64,000 nt of DNA from Microcebus murinus. Taxonomy: Eukaryota; Chordata; Mammalia; Primates; Cheirogaleidae. How positions within the stretch are numbered: position 1 is the stretch's first letter; each line of letters begins with the position of its first letter. Below the pieces are notes generated by a model that was not told where the DNA came from, did no database searches, and saw nothing but the letters and a program-made list of their open reading frames with translations. The stretch covers positions 504,001 to 568,000 of the forward strand of contig NC_134110.1 in assembly GCF_040939455.1 (NCBI RefSeq), written 5' to 3'. Below, one piece after another: positions 1 to 15,565 of this stretch. Position numbers and translations under genes: made by a program.

Positions 1-651
1 GCCCATACATTTGAAGATGTAAATAAAATGAAATATTATCTGGGCAAATGTAAATTACTGAAAATTGACTCTAAGAGTCAGAAAATGAATCCTCCAATAA
101 TCATCAAAGAATTTGGAAAGACAGTCAAAGCTCTATCCTTCTAATAGCCATCCAGCCCAGATGGTTTTATGGGTGTGTTCTATTAACCCTCAATGAACAG
201 GCAGTTATTTGATAATTTAAATATTCTGCAGTGTAGGAAAAACCAGAATGCTTCCAAAATCATTCTAGAAGGTTAACACCTCATACCAAAGCTGAATAAG
301 AACCCCACTATCTCGTAAAAAGGAAAAAACACAATTTATTATTATAGATGGAATAAATTCCACCTTCACATAAATAAATGATACCAGTCCAACAGTGCAT
401 TTGTATAAAAGAACATACATTAAGTAAATATGGGGCTTGTTTGGGATATATAAAGTATTCTCGTTCAAGGTGGCGTTTCAAATCAGTAAGAGAAGAAAGG
501 GCTTCTCAGAATTGGTATTAGGGAAGTTGGCCTCTCACTGTTGTCAGAGCCTTATCTTACCCTACTCACTGATGTGCTTTCCAGATGAATTCATGATATA
601 AACAACAGCACAGCTGTAAACTACCAGGACATTTAGGGAGCTACTCTGGGG
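1..651. other. AT-rich intergenic DNA, nothing recognised
   Basis: No convincing coding exon, RNA gene or recent repeat is visible. Composition is AT-rich, unlike the GC-rich DNA after about 27 kb. Old diverged interspersed repeats could be present but are not identifiable by eye. Confidence 0.5.
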
Positions 652-654
652 TAG

Positions 655-1110
655 GAAACCTCCCTAAGGAAGGTGGGAAATCTAGAAGCCCTCAAAGATA
701 AGAGTTGCAGATTTGAACACATACACCTTGAAACTTTTAATGGAAAAACCTCACAGACAGTTGCAGTTATTACAAATAATGAGCTACTGCATGGAGACAT
801 TTCCATAAGTGATATTATGGAAACACTAAATCGGGCGTACTCAAACTACGGCCCGCTGGCCGCATGCAGGTGTTTTTGCCTGTTTGTTTTTTTACTTCAA
901 AATAAGATATGTGCACTGTGCATAGGAATTTGTTCATAGTTTTTTTTTAAACTATATTCCGGCTCTCCAATGGTCTGAGGGACAGTGAACTGGTCCCCTG
1001 TTTAAAAAGTTTGAGGACCCCCTGCACTAAATGATCAAGGCAAATTACAGAATGACATTTTTGCTTTTAAAAGAGCAAGAAAGTTGATCATCCTCCAGCG
1101 AGTTTGATTT
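655..1110 (+). other. Possible old coding remnant split by a hAT element
   Basis: A reading frame opens after a TAG at 652 and runs to 831 with protein-like composition (for example LEALKDKSC, HGDISISDI). A 193-bp hAT element and its 8-bp duplication (832-1032) then interrupt it. If these are mentally removed, the frame resumes in phase through FAFKRARKLIILQRV and ends at a TGA near 1107. That gives about 80 codons without a stop. I do not recognise the protein, there is no clear ATG, and the splice sites are weak. It may be a degenerate exon, a processed-pseudogene fragment or chance. Confidence 0.2.
832..1024. mobile_element. Short non-autonomous hAT transposon, copy 1
   Basis: The right end reads AGTTTGAGGACCCCCTG; the left end (CGGGCGTACTCAAACTACGG) is its diverged inverted partner. 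The element is flanked by an exact 8-bp duplication, CACTAAAT, at 824-831 and 1025-1032, which is the hAT signature. The interior shares CTCCAATGGTCTGAGGGACAG with the copies near 19.1, 41.6 and 59.0 kb. There is no transposase. The family resembles the OposCharlie/OC1-type hATs known from several mammals (from memory, not checked). Confidence 0.8.
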
Positions 1111-1215
1111 TAAAAATTGGGGGTGGGGTGGTGGAAAATGCATATAAACTATAACAGGAATGAAAAGGAGATAGGGAACAGTATCAGAGGAAGATGAAAA
1201 AGAACCATAAGGCAG

Positions 1216-1251
<36 letters not shown>

Positions 1252-3014
1252 GTAATATTTGTAACCTTGTGCCAGAAAATTTGAAAATATACAATGGACA
1301 TTTTTCTATGGACAATTTTCTATGAAAATATAAATGACTAAAATTGACTCAAGAAGAAGTAGGCAGATTTTTTATAGGACAAACAGAAGCCCTGTGTACA
1401 CACACAGGGATCTAGCTAAAAAATGCAGGTTACCTCTGGGAACCCGACTAGGGTGCAAAGGGCACTGCAGCAGGGAAGAAGGGGGCGCTCACTTTCTAAA
1501 TATAATGCCAGGTGCTTTCAATCCTATATGACACCCATGAACTCCTTTGTAAAAAGGAAACAAAAATTGCTGGCGAATAACTCTACGGGAAGTGCCGGGA
1601 ATAGGTGGGAGGTGATGAAATCCAACGGGGTCCCTGAGGACCAGCTCTGATAGTCAGATGGCCCCCAAGTCTGGGAGCACGTCCACACCCTCTTCCCTCC
1701 CTCTCCTTACGTTGCAGGCAGACACCCCGAGATCCCAAGGTGTACATGCAGGAAACCTGAGGAAGGCAGCGCCGCAGAAAGAACAGAGAAGACACGAGTT
1801 CGAATCCCGCCACTGTCTGAGACTGGCAGTGTCAGACTTTGGGAGCATCCGCTGGCTGCTCTGGACCCCACGCGGCACCGCGCCCACCCTAGGGGGGCTC
1901 TAGGAGGCTCCTTCCAAGTTGTGGCGACATTCCAGACCCACAAGCTGGGGGCGAGGGGCAGGGGCGGCTGCAGGTAGCACTTCCCGCCCCTGAGGTGCCT
2001 CCCCGCTCCTTCCCCCCGCGCACACCCACACACAGTCTCCAGTCGGCACAGAGCAGCAGCGAATTGCCAGCCCAGAGAGCCAGCCAGGACCCACAGCGCT
2101 AGAGGCTGGGGCTGTGCAGGAGACCTGCAAACCAGCGGGCGTTCTTTCATGCTTCTTTCTTTCTCTTACAAAAATAAAGCAAAGAAACAAAGGACTCCCC
2201 TGTTCCCACTGCAACTTGGAGGAGCAGGGAGCGACTCCAAGGAACTGACATAGAGGTTTTATTTACGAACCTTGAAGAAGTTCTGGGCAAGTGACTCAAC
2301 GGGACCCCCAAGGCCCAGAGTAGCCCCAGCTCTCAGCGGGCACCGGTGCAGCCTGGCAGTGCCCTCTGCTAGTCGACTCGCAGCCGCAGGCGGGGGTACA
2401 GGCACCCCTCACTTTGCTTTGGGAATGATGACCCTAGCCCTGGCCTGGACCCAGATGGCCTCTCTCGGTGAACCTCCCCACCAGGTAAGTGCACCCCTGG
2501 GGTTCTCTGTTGGTCACCTGGGGGGCCTCCAGCTCCCAAGAGGTAAGTGCATGCTGTCTAGCCACAGGCAGGAGTGGGAGAGCGGGCAGGAGCATCTGAG
2601 CCTGCTTTTATCACAGGAAACTGGAGGAGACAGGAATGGAAAACGGATTTAGCTTTTTTTATTTTTGCATTGTCGCGTGGGGATGAGATGCGTAGGGGCC
2701 TGGACTTTTGTAGGAAACGGTTGCGGAGCCGGGCTGGGTGATAGGTGTCTGGATTTTTGCAGGAACTGAAGGTGGGAGCAGAATCTCAAATTTTTGCAGA
2801 AACCTGTGATGAAGGGGTGGTGAGAGTTTATTTTCCTGAAAATGTGCCCGAAATTGTTAGAGTATGCATCTAAGCATTTTGGAGAAATGGTGGGAGAAGG
2901 AAACACTTACCGCCCTGGTCTCACCTGACCCCAATACTCGGCCTTCTGGAAGATGCCCACGGACTCTGGTGACAATGGACGCGACACGCTGCCCGGGCGT
3001 GGCTGGAGCCCCGG
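1033..3014. other. Intergenic, no gene seen
   Basis: Contains an (AT)n microsatellite at about 1220-1252. GC content rises after 1650. A tRNA-like B-box string, GTTCGAATCCC, at 1799 sits in a MIR-like context rather than a tRNA. No exon structure is supported. Confidence 0.5.
1220..1252. repeat. (AT)n microsatellite
   Basis: Alternating AT run interrupted once by a C (ATATACATATAT). Confidence 0.9.
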
Positions 3015-3190
3015 TTCAGCACCGGATTCAGCACCGCGGACAGCGCCGAGCAGCCGCTGGAGCCCCAGTTCAGCACCATGGACAGCGCCCCCCCCCAGTG
3101 AGACCAAATGCCTGAGTTCAGCACCGCGGACAGCCCCCACCCAGCGAGGTCAAAATGCCCAAGTTCAGCACCGCGGGCAGCGCACCGAGG
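3010..3190. repeat. Short imperfect minisatellite, about 50-bp unit
   Basis: Three to four degenerate copies share the core GTTCAGCACCGCGGACAGC. Spacing varies between about 47 and 57 bp. Confidence 0.75.
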
Positions 3191-3497
3191 CTCCCCTCCC
3201 CTCCCCCACCAGGCGTCTGGCGACCCTGGAGCAGGCTGGCTCCCTGGCCCAGGCCATCCTCGTTCTGTCTTGGCAGCGGCTGCACAAGGCAGCTTTCACT
3301 GCGCGAGACAGGCTCTCTCGAATTGCAAAAGCAAACGTGGAGTTCAGTGTCTGATCCGGTTTTTACTGCTTCCTGTGACTGCAGGAGGAAGAGGCGGAGT
3401 GTAAAGGTACCCCCAGCCCCTGCAGACACTGAAGCTGAACGGAGGCATGCCCCCCCTGGGTCTGGAGGGTGTAGCCAAACTTCTTCAAAACCCTAGC

Positions 3498-3690
3498 ATT
3501 TATTTAGTGCTCAGCATGTGTGCCAAGTCCCCGTGCTGAGCGGTCTGCATGAGCTAGTTCTGTTGTTCCCTACGCCGCCCACTCGTGGACCGCTACTGTC
3601 CCATTTCACAGGTGAGAAAACCGAAGCAAGAGAGTCACTCACCCTCATGTGCATGACCAGCCATGTCCTTACCCTCCAGGCCAGCTCCTG
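3498..3690 (-). repeat. MIR SINE fragment
   Basis: Reads as an antisense MIR: TTTATTTAGTGCTCAGCATG, then CCCATTTCACAGGTGAGAAA, close to the mammalian MIR core. Confidence 0.7.
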
Positions 3691-4094
3691 GTCAGGGGAA
3701 GATGTGCCGGGGCCGAATTCCCTCTGTGAAATGGCTCTGAACTTGGAGTATGATGAATAGAGTTTGCATCAAATCTGTGCCTCTTACAAATGTGTGCCTG
3801 GGACGAAATAACCAAACGCACCTGAACTTCAGATTTTAGGTATCTACAAAATCAGGACAATAAAGTTTTCCTTGCACAAGTGTAGGAGGAGGTGGTCCAG
3901 GAGATTGAGTGTGTGGAAAGACACAGCAAACAGAACTGTGGCTGAGTCGGGAGTGGGGGCTAGAGAGGAGGGAGAGGTAGTGGGAGGAAGAGGAGGGTTG
4001 ATAAGGAGCACCAGGCACCACTAAGGGGGCTGGGCACAGAGGGTGTCTCGAAGGTAGGAATTCTGGGTGAGCTCTGCTCAGCCCGATGATCCGT
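3691..4094. other. Intergenic, nothing recognised
   Basis: Purine-rich stretch at 3940-4000 (GGAGGGAGAGGTAG and similar). No gene or clear mobile element. Confidence 0.4.
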
Positions 4095-4290
4095 TGGGTG
4101 TTTCCCAGGACTTTAAGGAGAATGCTCACACAACGCCTATCACTTATTCCCTACAACTATTCTGTAAGGTAGGCAGGACTGAGGTCATTCTGCTCACTTG
4201 GCAAAATGATGCTTGCCCAAACTGCTCAGGTACCTCGAGGCAGCGCTGGGATGGGAACCCAGGTCTCTTGCCTCTGTCCCATAATCCTTC
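4095..4290 (-). repeat. MIR SINE fragment
   Basis: Antisense MIR-like order: TTATTCCCTACAACTATTCT, GGTAGGCAGGACTGAGGTC, then GGGAACCCAGGTCTCTTGCC. Confidence 0.65.
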
Positions 4291-4879
4291 CACCAGGGAC
4301 TGGGGCACTCTCAGGAGCTTGGATAACATAGCAATCACAGCATTAAAGTGTATTTACACAAGAATTATAAACAGGTGAAATTAATGATCTTTGGAAACCA
4401 TTTTGACCTATAGAAATAATACTTTCATGGGAGTCAACCTAATAAGTGTTCGTTGATTATATTCTGTTTTGTTCCACAAAGAATTTAAAGCACTTTATAA
4501 AGATCCACAAGATGTCAGGTTTATGTATACTAGAAGTAGTTGGGGAAGTAGAGGAGAAACAAGATTAAGGTCATAGCCAGAAAAAAATATATATGTATAT
4601 ATGCAATATAGTCCTAGAAACTTGCTCTGGGTCACTAGTGCTAGTAAATGTATATACAAGTCCCCTTTGGGTGGGGTCTGAGGAACTTCGTATGCAGAAG
4701 TCTATAGATTCTTTTTTTTTTTTTTTTTGCATAGTGCAGTCCTTCAATCCTTTGAGCGAAGGTGCCAGAAAGGGGAAGTGTCGCTGGAAATCCAATGTCA
4801 GTGTGACTCAAAAAAGGGGGGATGGAGTGAATGGCATTGTGTCTGCACCAAAGTTGTTGTCAGTTGCATAACTCACAAT
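4291..4879. other. Intergenic, nothing recognised
   Basis: Holds an AT-rich microsatellite-like patch at 4585-4605 and a T run at 4711-4728, possibly an old retroelement tail. No gene. Confidence 0.4.
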
Positions 4880-5005
4880 GACCCACATGTGTGCACCACA
4901 CTTTAAAGTTTGCAAAAGGGTTTCTACATCCACTGGCTTATTTGGGCCTCCCATCCACTCTGCACAGGTAAGTAGCTGAGAAGTGGCAGGAAGGACAAAA
5001 TCGCA
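4880..5005 (-). repeat. MIR-like fragment
   Basis: Contains CTTTAAAGTTTGCAAAAGGG followed by a conserved-core-like CTGCACAGGTAAGTAGCTGA. Diverged; assignment by pattern only. Confidence 0.45.
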
Positions 5006-6265
5006 GCATCATGACTTATATTTCACGTGTTGTACTTTTATGCACAAACCTATATCCCTGCATGGTCCAGGTAAATGACTGTGCGAATAGGGCCAGGTAA
5101 GACTTCAGGGAATGGCAAAGCCTTTTCACACTGAGCAGCGAATAAATTCATCTTGAAACATTCAAATGAGAAAACCTAAAACATTGTGCCGGTCAAACAG
5201 TACTTGACTGGGCCCCATTGGTGGTCAAGCCTTAACACACATTCTTGGTCTACATGGCTCAGGTCAAGGACCCGGAAAGGCCCAGGGAGTGAAAGGCCCC
5301 AGATTCAGGGAGATAAAAGGCTCAGTTCTTCTCTCTAGACTTTCTGTTCTTAAACTGAGAGAGATCAACAAGATGGCTTCTTGCAGCTCAAGAAATATAA
5401 GACTTCTTTAGTTTTGTGGACAATAAAATAATTAATTGCAGGGCTTCAGGAAGAGTGGGCAGACACTTCCACCCACCCACCGGCTCCAGGAGAGAAGGCA
5501 TCATCTTTACGTTTTGGTGTTGGCGATGTTTTTTAGTCTTTAGCATTTCCCTTCCAGCCTCTTTGCCACTGGGAGGTAGGTTTCCCACCACCGCGGTGGC
5601 AGTGAGTCCAACAGAAAGCAGCCCAGGGAGACGAAAGGGGTGGATGGACATGACAGGGAGGGAGATAACATCTCAAATTAAGGTACGATAGATTTTGGCC
5701 AACCTTCATATCCAATGGACAACATTCAAGTCCACCTTTCAAACACCTCCCCAGCTTGATTCTTCCTCAACCTCCCTGCGGTGCTGGTCCTGGTCCTCTT
5801 CCTCTTCCTGGGGCTCCTTGGGGACCTCCCAGCCTGCCCATCCATCCAGGGACTGTGTCACTCTTTCCCTTAAAACTCTTCACAGGTTCCCCATTTCCAC
5901 ATGACGAGCACCAACCTGCAGCACAAGCTACAAGGAACGCTGACTCTGGTCTCTGTAGATAAACCTCCCATGTTTTCTTTTTCCACCGGAGCCCTCCCCT
6001 TCTCCCACCAGGACCACATGCTGACCACAGCACCCTCGAAATGCCTGTGCTGCGCCACCTTCTGCCTTTGAACTTGCAGACCCTCCCCATTCTGGGCCAA
6101 CAACACTTGGGTCATGTTCTTTTCAAGAGCTGGATACATTTTCCTCTCCTGTGAATTATTTCCCTCTCTGCACCCCTAACCCCTCGGGGCACTCACGTCT
6201 CCTGCTTTGCATTTTTTCTTTCCATTCCGGGACTCTCTAATCTCACGACGGTTATTCCACGTATA
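5006..6265. other. Intergenic, nothing recognised
   Basis: Open reading frames on both strands are short and lack exon-like boundaries. Confidence 0.4.
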
Positions 6266-6267
6266 GG

Positions 6268-6485
6268 CTGAGAACGTGGGCTTTGGCGTTAGAATGCCTG
6301 GGTTTGAGTTCCAGCTCCACAGCACGCTGCCCAGGGGGCCTGGGGTGAGTGACTTTACCTCCCTGAGACTCAGTTTCATTTGGGATGAAATGGGATAATA
6401 ATAGTACCCACCCCATAGCGTCGTTGTAAGGAATAACTGACATAATGTGTACAGGCGTTCAGCACGTTTCTTGGCACATGGCGAG
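6268..6485 (+). repeat. MIR SINE
   Basis: Sense MIR order: GCCTGGGTTTGAGTTCCAGC, TGAGTGACTTTACCTCCCTG, GATAATAATAGTACCCACCC, and the 3' part GTACAGGCGTTCAGCACG. Confidence 0.8.
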
Positions 6486-7130
6486 CATGCCACGCATGTG
6501 CATTATGATTCAAATACATGTTTGCCTCCCCTCTAGGTTGCAGATAACTCAGCAGCTATTTCTGAATTTCATGCATCTCTTTATCCTTAACACTAGCATG
6601 GAGTGGACAGTCAATACTGGTTTGACAATGATGTATGAATGAATGAATGAATGAGCAAGTAATGCCAGTGTCTTAGTCAAAGTTGACTTGGTTGTAAGTC
6701 ATAGCAATGAACTCAAGCTACCACAAACAAATGTTTGCTAATTTATTCAAAACCTTCTAGGGTGTTCATGGACTCCAAAGGCAGCCAAAACTCAGGAGGG
6801 AGAGGAACTCCCTGTCCCTCTCTCCTCTCAGGGTCTCAGAGTGTTTGCTTCATTTCTCTCCCACTGCACACGGTCTTCTCTGCTTCTCCCAGCACATGGC
6901 TGACCCACAAATGCAGCCTCCTCGTAATTCCCAACACTGCAGTTTTCACAGTCGGCTCATGATCCCTGGCGTCTTGCAGCCTCCGTTTCAAATCCCACCT
7001 AAGGTGGAGCCGGCCAAGCACCTGGGGCAGATCAAAGAGTATGAACTCGTCAGCCCACGGTATCGGGGGTGGAGGGGGGACAGACACTAGAAAGAAGGGG
7101 TCACTGTAACTTGCAAGAAATCTCCAAAGA
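6486..7130. other. Intergenic; (TGAA)n and an old unnamed repeat
   Basis: A (GAAT)n microsatellite lies at 6634-6653. The stretch from about 6670 (GTCTTAGTCAAAGTTGACTT) looks like a diverged ancient interspersed repeat that I cannot name with confidence. Confidence 0.4.
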
Positions 7131-7134
7131 GCCA

Positions 7135-7290
7135 CCCACTGGTCTCTGAGTGGCCACGGACACGCCACTCCTTCAATCTTGGCTTCGGTTTCCTCCTCTG
7201 TGAAATGGGGGAGAACCTTCTGGAAGGGGGAGCATTTTATGGTTCAAGGAAGGCAGCTGGCGTCAGTCTGGGGCAGAAACGTACGTATTA
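7135..7290 (+). repeat. Possible MIR fragment
   Basis: TTCGGTTTCCTCCTCTGTGA followed by AATGGGGGAGAAC resembles the MIR central core. Confidence 0.4.
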
Positions 7291-8615
7291 ATACCTGCTT
7301 TGGTTGTAAATCCCCGGGGAGCAGGAATGACGGGAAGTGGAAAGCGAGGCAAATTCAAGGAAAGAGAAATACGAGGGGATTTGTCCCGGAGCCAGACGCA
7401 GCCTCACAAACGCGAGCACGCTGATCCCTCCGTCACGTGCAATTTGCACAATCGGTTGCACCTTGGGACAGGCAGGTGGGAGAAGGGAAGAGTCCACCTG
7501 ACATCCCCGATTTCCGACTGGTCAACGTCTGTTCTGCAGAGGGTTAACTGCCCCGCACTTCTGAGCTGAGGGACCTGTGCCCCCCAGGCAGCAGCTGGAG
7601 AAAGTCAGGCCAGGGCCAGCTTCTCCCGCCCGGTCGGCGGAAGCCATGTGCAGCAGTGACCGGACCCCGAGACTGTCGGAAAGGTTTGCCTTTGCTAAGG
7701 CCACTCAGGCAGGGAAGCCAGGACGGCGGCCAGTGCTCAGAGGCAGGGGATGGTGGCCAGCGCTCAGAGACGGGGCCGGGCACGTGGCTGAGCACGTCCA
7801 GGATGGAGTGGGAAGTGAGGATGGTGTCATTTGTTGGCTGTCGTCGACCAGCCGTGTAAACTGCGGTCTTTTAAATCCAGTCTTGGGAAAGGAGAAGGGT
7901 AAGTGGAACGCTGCCTGCAGCCGCCACTGCTAGTCCGGCACGTTCTATCGAGGCTGCCAGAGTGAGGTTCTGACCTCAGACAGAGGTCTCGAGTCTTCCT
8001 CATCGAAGGGATCCAGCTGGGAGGGCCTGTGGCGCAGAAATGGCAACAGACAACTGGCCCAGGAGCCCGCTGCGTGCACGGAGTGCCGTGTCTGGGGGTG
8101 GGCTGGGTAGTGCAGGCCACAGAAGGCATGTGGACGCCCCCCCACCTGCTCCCGCCGTGGCACCCAGGGGGCTTGATGAGGGGCAAGGCCCGAGCCCACG
8201 GGAGGAGGCGCCCACCGATTCCGAGTGAGGGAGAAAGGCAGCCTCCTCGACCTGCCGGCTGGTTTCCTCCCGGCTTTCTTCTCTCCCCGCCCTCCAGTCT
8301 CCTCCTGCCCTGGACTTTGGGGCAGACGGAAGGTGTGTGGTTTGCTCCACACGCAGCACAAGAGGGAATGCAGCTGCCCACCCTCCCCCCTTCCCACCTT
8401 CCTTTCCTCCTCCTCCTCTCTCTCTCCCCGCCGTCCCCTGCGTCCTGTCTTCCCAGCCTCTGTGGCACAGCCGGAAGGGGACGGACAGAGTTCCCGCCCG
8501 GGAGCCCCGAGTTCCGTGGGAGGCTGGCCCCCCTCACTGATGAGATCAACGCCCCAGCAGAGAACGGTGCAAAGTGTCGAGGAACCCGGAGGATGCAGCA
8601 TCCGGTTCTTTCTTT
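7291..8615. other. GC-rich intergenic DNA, no gene supported
   Basis: Long overlapping frames on both strands reflect GC richness and lack of stops. None shows exon boundaries or a recognisable domain. Confidence 0.4.
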
Positions 8616-8617
8616 GG

Positions 8618-9012
8618 CGTGCTGTGTTGTGTGCGTGTGTACGTGTGTGTGCGTGTGTATGTGTATGTTGTGTGTGCATGTTCATGTGTGTATGTGTGTG
8701 AGTGCATGCATGTGCGTGTGTGCATGTGTGTGCTGTGTTGTGTGTGTGTGTGTCCATGTGTGCGAGTGTGTGTGTTATGTGTGGATATGTGTGCATGCGT
8801 GTGAGTGTGCATGTCCATGTGTACGTGTGTGCATGCGTGTGCATGAGTGCATCTGTGTGCGTGTGCATGTGTGTGAGTGTATGCAAGTGTGTGTGCGTGC
8901 ATGTGCTGTGTTGTGTGTGCGCATGAGTGTATGTGTGTGTGCTTGTTGTGTGTCGATGCATGTGTGTGCGTGTGTTGTGCATGTGCATGCGTGTGTGCGC
9001 TTGCATGGGTGT
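8618..9012. repeat. Complex (TG)n-rich microsatellite
   Basis: About 390 bp of TG dinucleotides mixed with CATG and GTGCG motifs. It gives spurious Cys/Val or His/Thr frames on both strands. Z-DNA-forming potential is expected for such alternating purine-pyrimidine DNA. Confidence 0.9.
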
Positions 9013-10577
9013 AAGAGAGGGGGAAACACAAAGACAGTGCACAGTCGGTATTCCAGGGTATGGAGAGACTATGATTTCTTTGTCTATTTTCTTCCTGATG
9101 GGTTGTTTCCAGTGCTCACCTTTTATGAACGGTGCTGTCTTTTGGTACATGCATTCATTAGCCATCAATCGCAGGGAACAAACCATCCCTACGTGAGCGG
9201 CTTAAGACGATAATCATTTATTTGCCGACTATTTTTGCAATTTGGCCCAGGCCCTGGTGTGTCACCTGGGCCCCCCATGCAGTCCTTGCCGTCTGGGGGC
9301 AGCGGGGGGCTGGGCCCGCGAGGACGGTCTCGGCCATGTTCCAGCCGTGGCTGGGCTGCCAGCCGGAGCCCCGCGCCCCTCTGGAAGGGGAGGCCGGACC
9401 TCCTCCTCCGCAGCAGCCGCCGGCTCCGAGAGAGCAAGCCGGGAAGCTGCAAGGGCTGCTGGGGTCTTGCTTCAAAAGTCACGCCGAGTCCCTTCCGCCA
9501 CTTTACCGGCCAGAGCAAGTCTCGAGGCTGACTCCTCCCACAGGAGCCACGGTCGGGGCTGCGTGGCCGTGCTCTGCAAACCGGGCGCGGGGCTGCCGCG
9601 CCGGCTTCGGCTCAGCTCCGTGGCACGGATTCGTGCCCCAACGGGTGCCTGTTGCTCCTCACCCTCGCCCCTCTCAGCGCTGCCGGCTGGTCTAAACTTA
9701 GCCACGCGGGCGAGGCTCTCCCCGTGCTTTAATTGTGTTTTCCCCGAGTGCCGAGGAGGCCGGTGTCTTTTTATGGCCTCCTCGGTCGTTTGTGTGTCCT
9801 CTTCAGGAGGAAGCGAATGGCAGGAGTTCTTTATATAGCCTGCGGTGAGTCACGGCCGTCTCGCTGAGGTCCCCCTCTGCGATCTGAGCGATTTTCCTCC
9901 TGATCACAAAGGAAGCGTTGTCTGGGCCAAGGTTTGGGGGCTGATGAATGATTAAGGAAGGGCAAGAGCCTCGGAGCTGGAAGCGTGCACAGCGCCGAGA
10001 GGAGAGGAAGAAAAACAGGTGCATTGGGAAGAGATGGAGAGGCGGGCGGGGCCGGGAGGTGGAGGACCCCTCCTGGGGGTGGGAGGAGGCGGGTTTCCAC
10101 CGGACATTCCTTGGCCTTTGTGCGGCGCTCGGACGTCCTGCTCTGAGTCTACGGAGCTTAGAGACCGGTGATCTCACTGACGCCTGGGACTCGAACACAA
10201 CAGTCATTGGAGGACCACAGAGGAGACAAGTGATTAAAATGCAGGGGAGAAGAGCGAGAATGGCCATCTCCCTCTCTCTCTCTCTCTCTCTCTCGCAAAT
10301 CCATAAAAGGTAGAAAGAAGGGAGGAATGGAGAGACAGAAACAGAGACCTGTCGTCAGTATGTTTCGTACTCACACCATGTCCTCGGACTACTGTGGAAG
10401 TTTTGCAGAAAATCTAACAGAAACGTAAACATCATCGCAACCAGCTCAGACACAAAGAGCTGCCAGAATGACGCATTTGAACAAGCAGGAAATCACCTGA
10501 GGCAGAAAGCTGCAACTAGACTGTGGACCGGGGAGAGTGTCCAGGGAGGGAAAGGAGACCTCTTCCTTTTTACTTAT
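9013..10577. other. Intergenic, nothing recognised
   Basis: GC-rich block at 9290-9700, and a short (CT)n run at 10268-10295. No exon or RNA gene is visible. Confidence 0.4.
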
Positions 10578-10581
10578 TTTT

Positions 10582-10915
10582 ATTATTATTATTTTTTTGA
10601 GACAGAGTCTCACTCTCTTGCCCAGGCTAGAGTGAGTGCCGTGGCGTCAGCCTAGCTCACAGCAACCTCCAACTCCTGGCCTCAAGCGATCCTCCTGCCT
10701 CAGCCTCCCGAGTAGCTGCTACTACAGGCATGCGCCACCATGCCCGGCTAATTTTTTCTATATATATTAGTTGGCCAATTAATTTACTTCTATTTTTAGT
10801 AGAGACAAGGTCTTGCTCTTGCTCAGGCTGGTCTTGAACTCCTGAGTTCAAACGATCCTCCCGCCTCGGCCTCCCAGAATGCTAGGATTACAGACGTGAG
10901 CCACCGAGCCCAGCC
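10582..10915 (-). mobile_element. Alu (lemur type), antisense
   Basis: Begins with a T-rich tail, then GAGACAGAGTCTCACTC, two Alu arms with TTAGTTGGCCAATTAATTT between them, and ends GAGCCACCGAGCCCAGCC. Confidence 0.95.
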
Positions 10916-11485
10916 CCTTTTTATATATTATGGGGAGGTTGGGTTTTTCTTTTTAATAGCAAGTATCTACTCATGCATCAAGACTTTTAAAAAGAGATAA
11001 ATATATCCATCTCTCAACGTCAATCAGGAAAAGCTTTTTGCCTTCCAATTTAAGGGAAGAATTTGCATCAATAGATGACGGTTCAGAGTAGCAGAATAAG
11101 AGAAGGATGCAGAGGGGACCCAGGGGCTTTGGCCAGTGGGCTGCACAGACCGTCTGTGCAGGAGCCTGTGGAGCGGCCACGCTGGCGGAGACAGGGCCGC
11201 CGTGGTACCCACGGGCCGGCAGGGTGTCCGGGCGGGCCCCCACCCCTCCCACACATGGAAGGGCTGTCTGGTGACCCACATGTCGGAGGTCTGAGTGCAG
11301 GAATCGGGGAAGTGATTCCCGTGCAGAAAACCCAGTTTGGACAAACCTCAGCTGAGAAGCTTTGGCTCGAGCTTTGTTTCCAGTGTTTGTGGACAAAACG
11401 CAATCTCCTTCTCCTTCCTCTGCCCCCTGTGAGCTCTGCCAGAGGGCGGGACACAGCTCAGCGTCATGAGAGCTGTTCTGGACGG
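10916..11485. other. Intergenic, nothing recognised
   Basis: No gene or named repeat is evident between the two Alus. Confidence 0.4.
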
Positions 11486-11495
11486 GAGAGTGAGG

Positions 11496-11752
<257 letters not shown>

Positions 11753-12064
11753 CTGACGTGCTGCCCAGGCCAGAGTGAGTGCCGTGGTGTCAGCCTAGCT
11801 CACAGCAACCTCCAACTCCTGGGCTCAAGCGATCCTCCTGCCTCAGCCTCCCGAGTAGCTGGGACTACAGGCATGCGCCACCACGCCTGGCTAATTTTTT
11901 CTACATACATATTTTTAGTTGTCCAGCTAATTTCTTTCTATTTTTAGTGGAGATGGGGGTCTCGCTCTTGCTCAGGCTGGTCTCCAACTCCTGACCTTAA
12001 GCGATCTTCCCACCTCGGCCTCCTAGAGTGCTGGGATTATGGGCGTGAGCCGCCGCGCCCGGCA
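11753..12064 (-). mobile_element. Alu (lemur type), antisense, with expanded tail
   Basis: Alu body from TGCTGCCCAGGCCAGAG to CGCCGCGCCCGGC. The target duplication GAGAGTGAGG is present at 11486-11495 and 12065-12074, enclosing body plus microsatellite. Confidence 0.95.
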
Positions 12065-12074
12065 GAGAGTGAGG

Positions 12075-12430
12075 ATTCCGAGTGCTGCGGGGAAGCGGGG
12101 GCCGCCACCTGGAAGGGGGAGCCCCACTGATCTGGTTCATGACGTGTGTTTTCTCTTACGTACCCCCCCCCCGTCACAATAGTGATGCGTGTTTGCTGTG
12201 GGCAAACAGCACAAAGAAGAAGACGAAACCATTCACAGTCCCGTCACGCAGAATAAGGGTGAACATTCTGGTGCATTTCTTACTAGTTTTTTTAGACATG
12301 CACCAATAACAATGCCACGTCTATGAGGTGGCCTGTTCGTCACCTGTGAATTGTTGCTAGATGCGGAGGATACAGCAGCAGGCAAGACAGGTATACATTT
12401 ATTTATTTATTTATTTTTTTGGTTTGTTTT
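12075..12430. other. Intergenic, nothing recognised
   Basis: A short (TTTA)n run at 12399-12417. No gene. Confidence 0.4.

Positions 12431-15565
<3,135 letters not shown>

Noticed and set aside
1797..1812. tRNA-gene B box GTTCGAATCCC
   Set aside because: No A box at the right distance and no cloverleaf; MIR SINEs carry the same motif.
8618..9012. Cys/Val-rich and His/Thr-rich frames of up to 413 codons
   Set aside because: They are translations of the TG-rich microsatellite and flanking GC-rich DNA.
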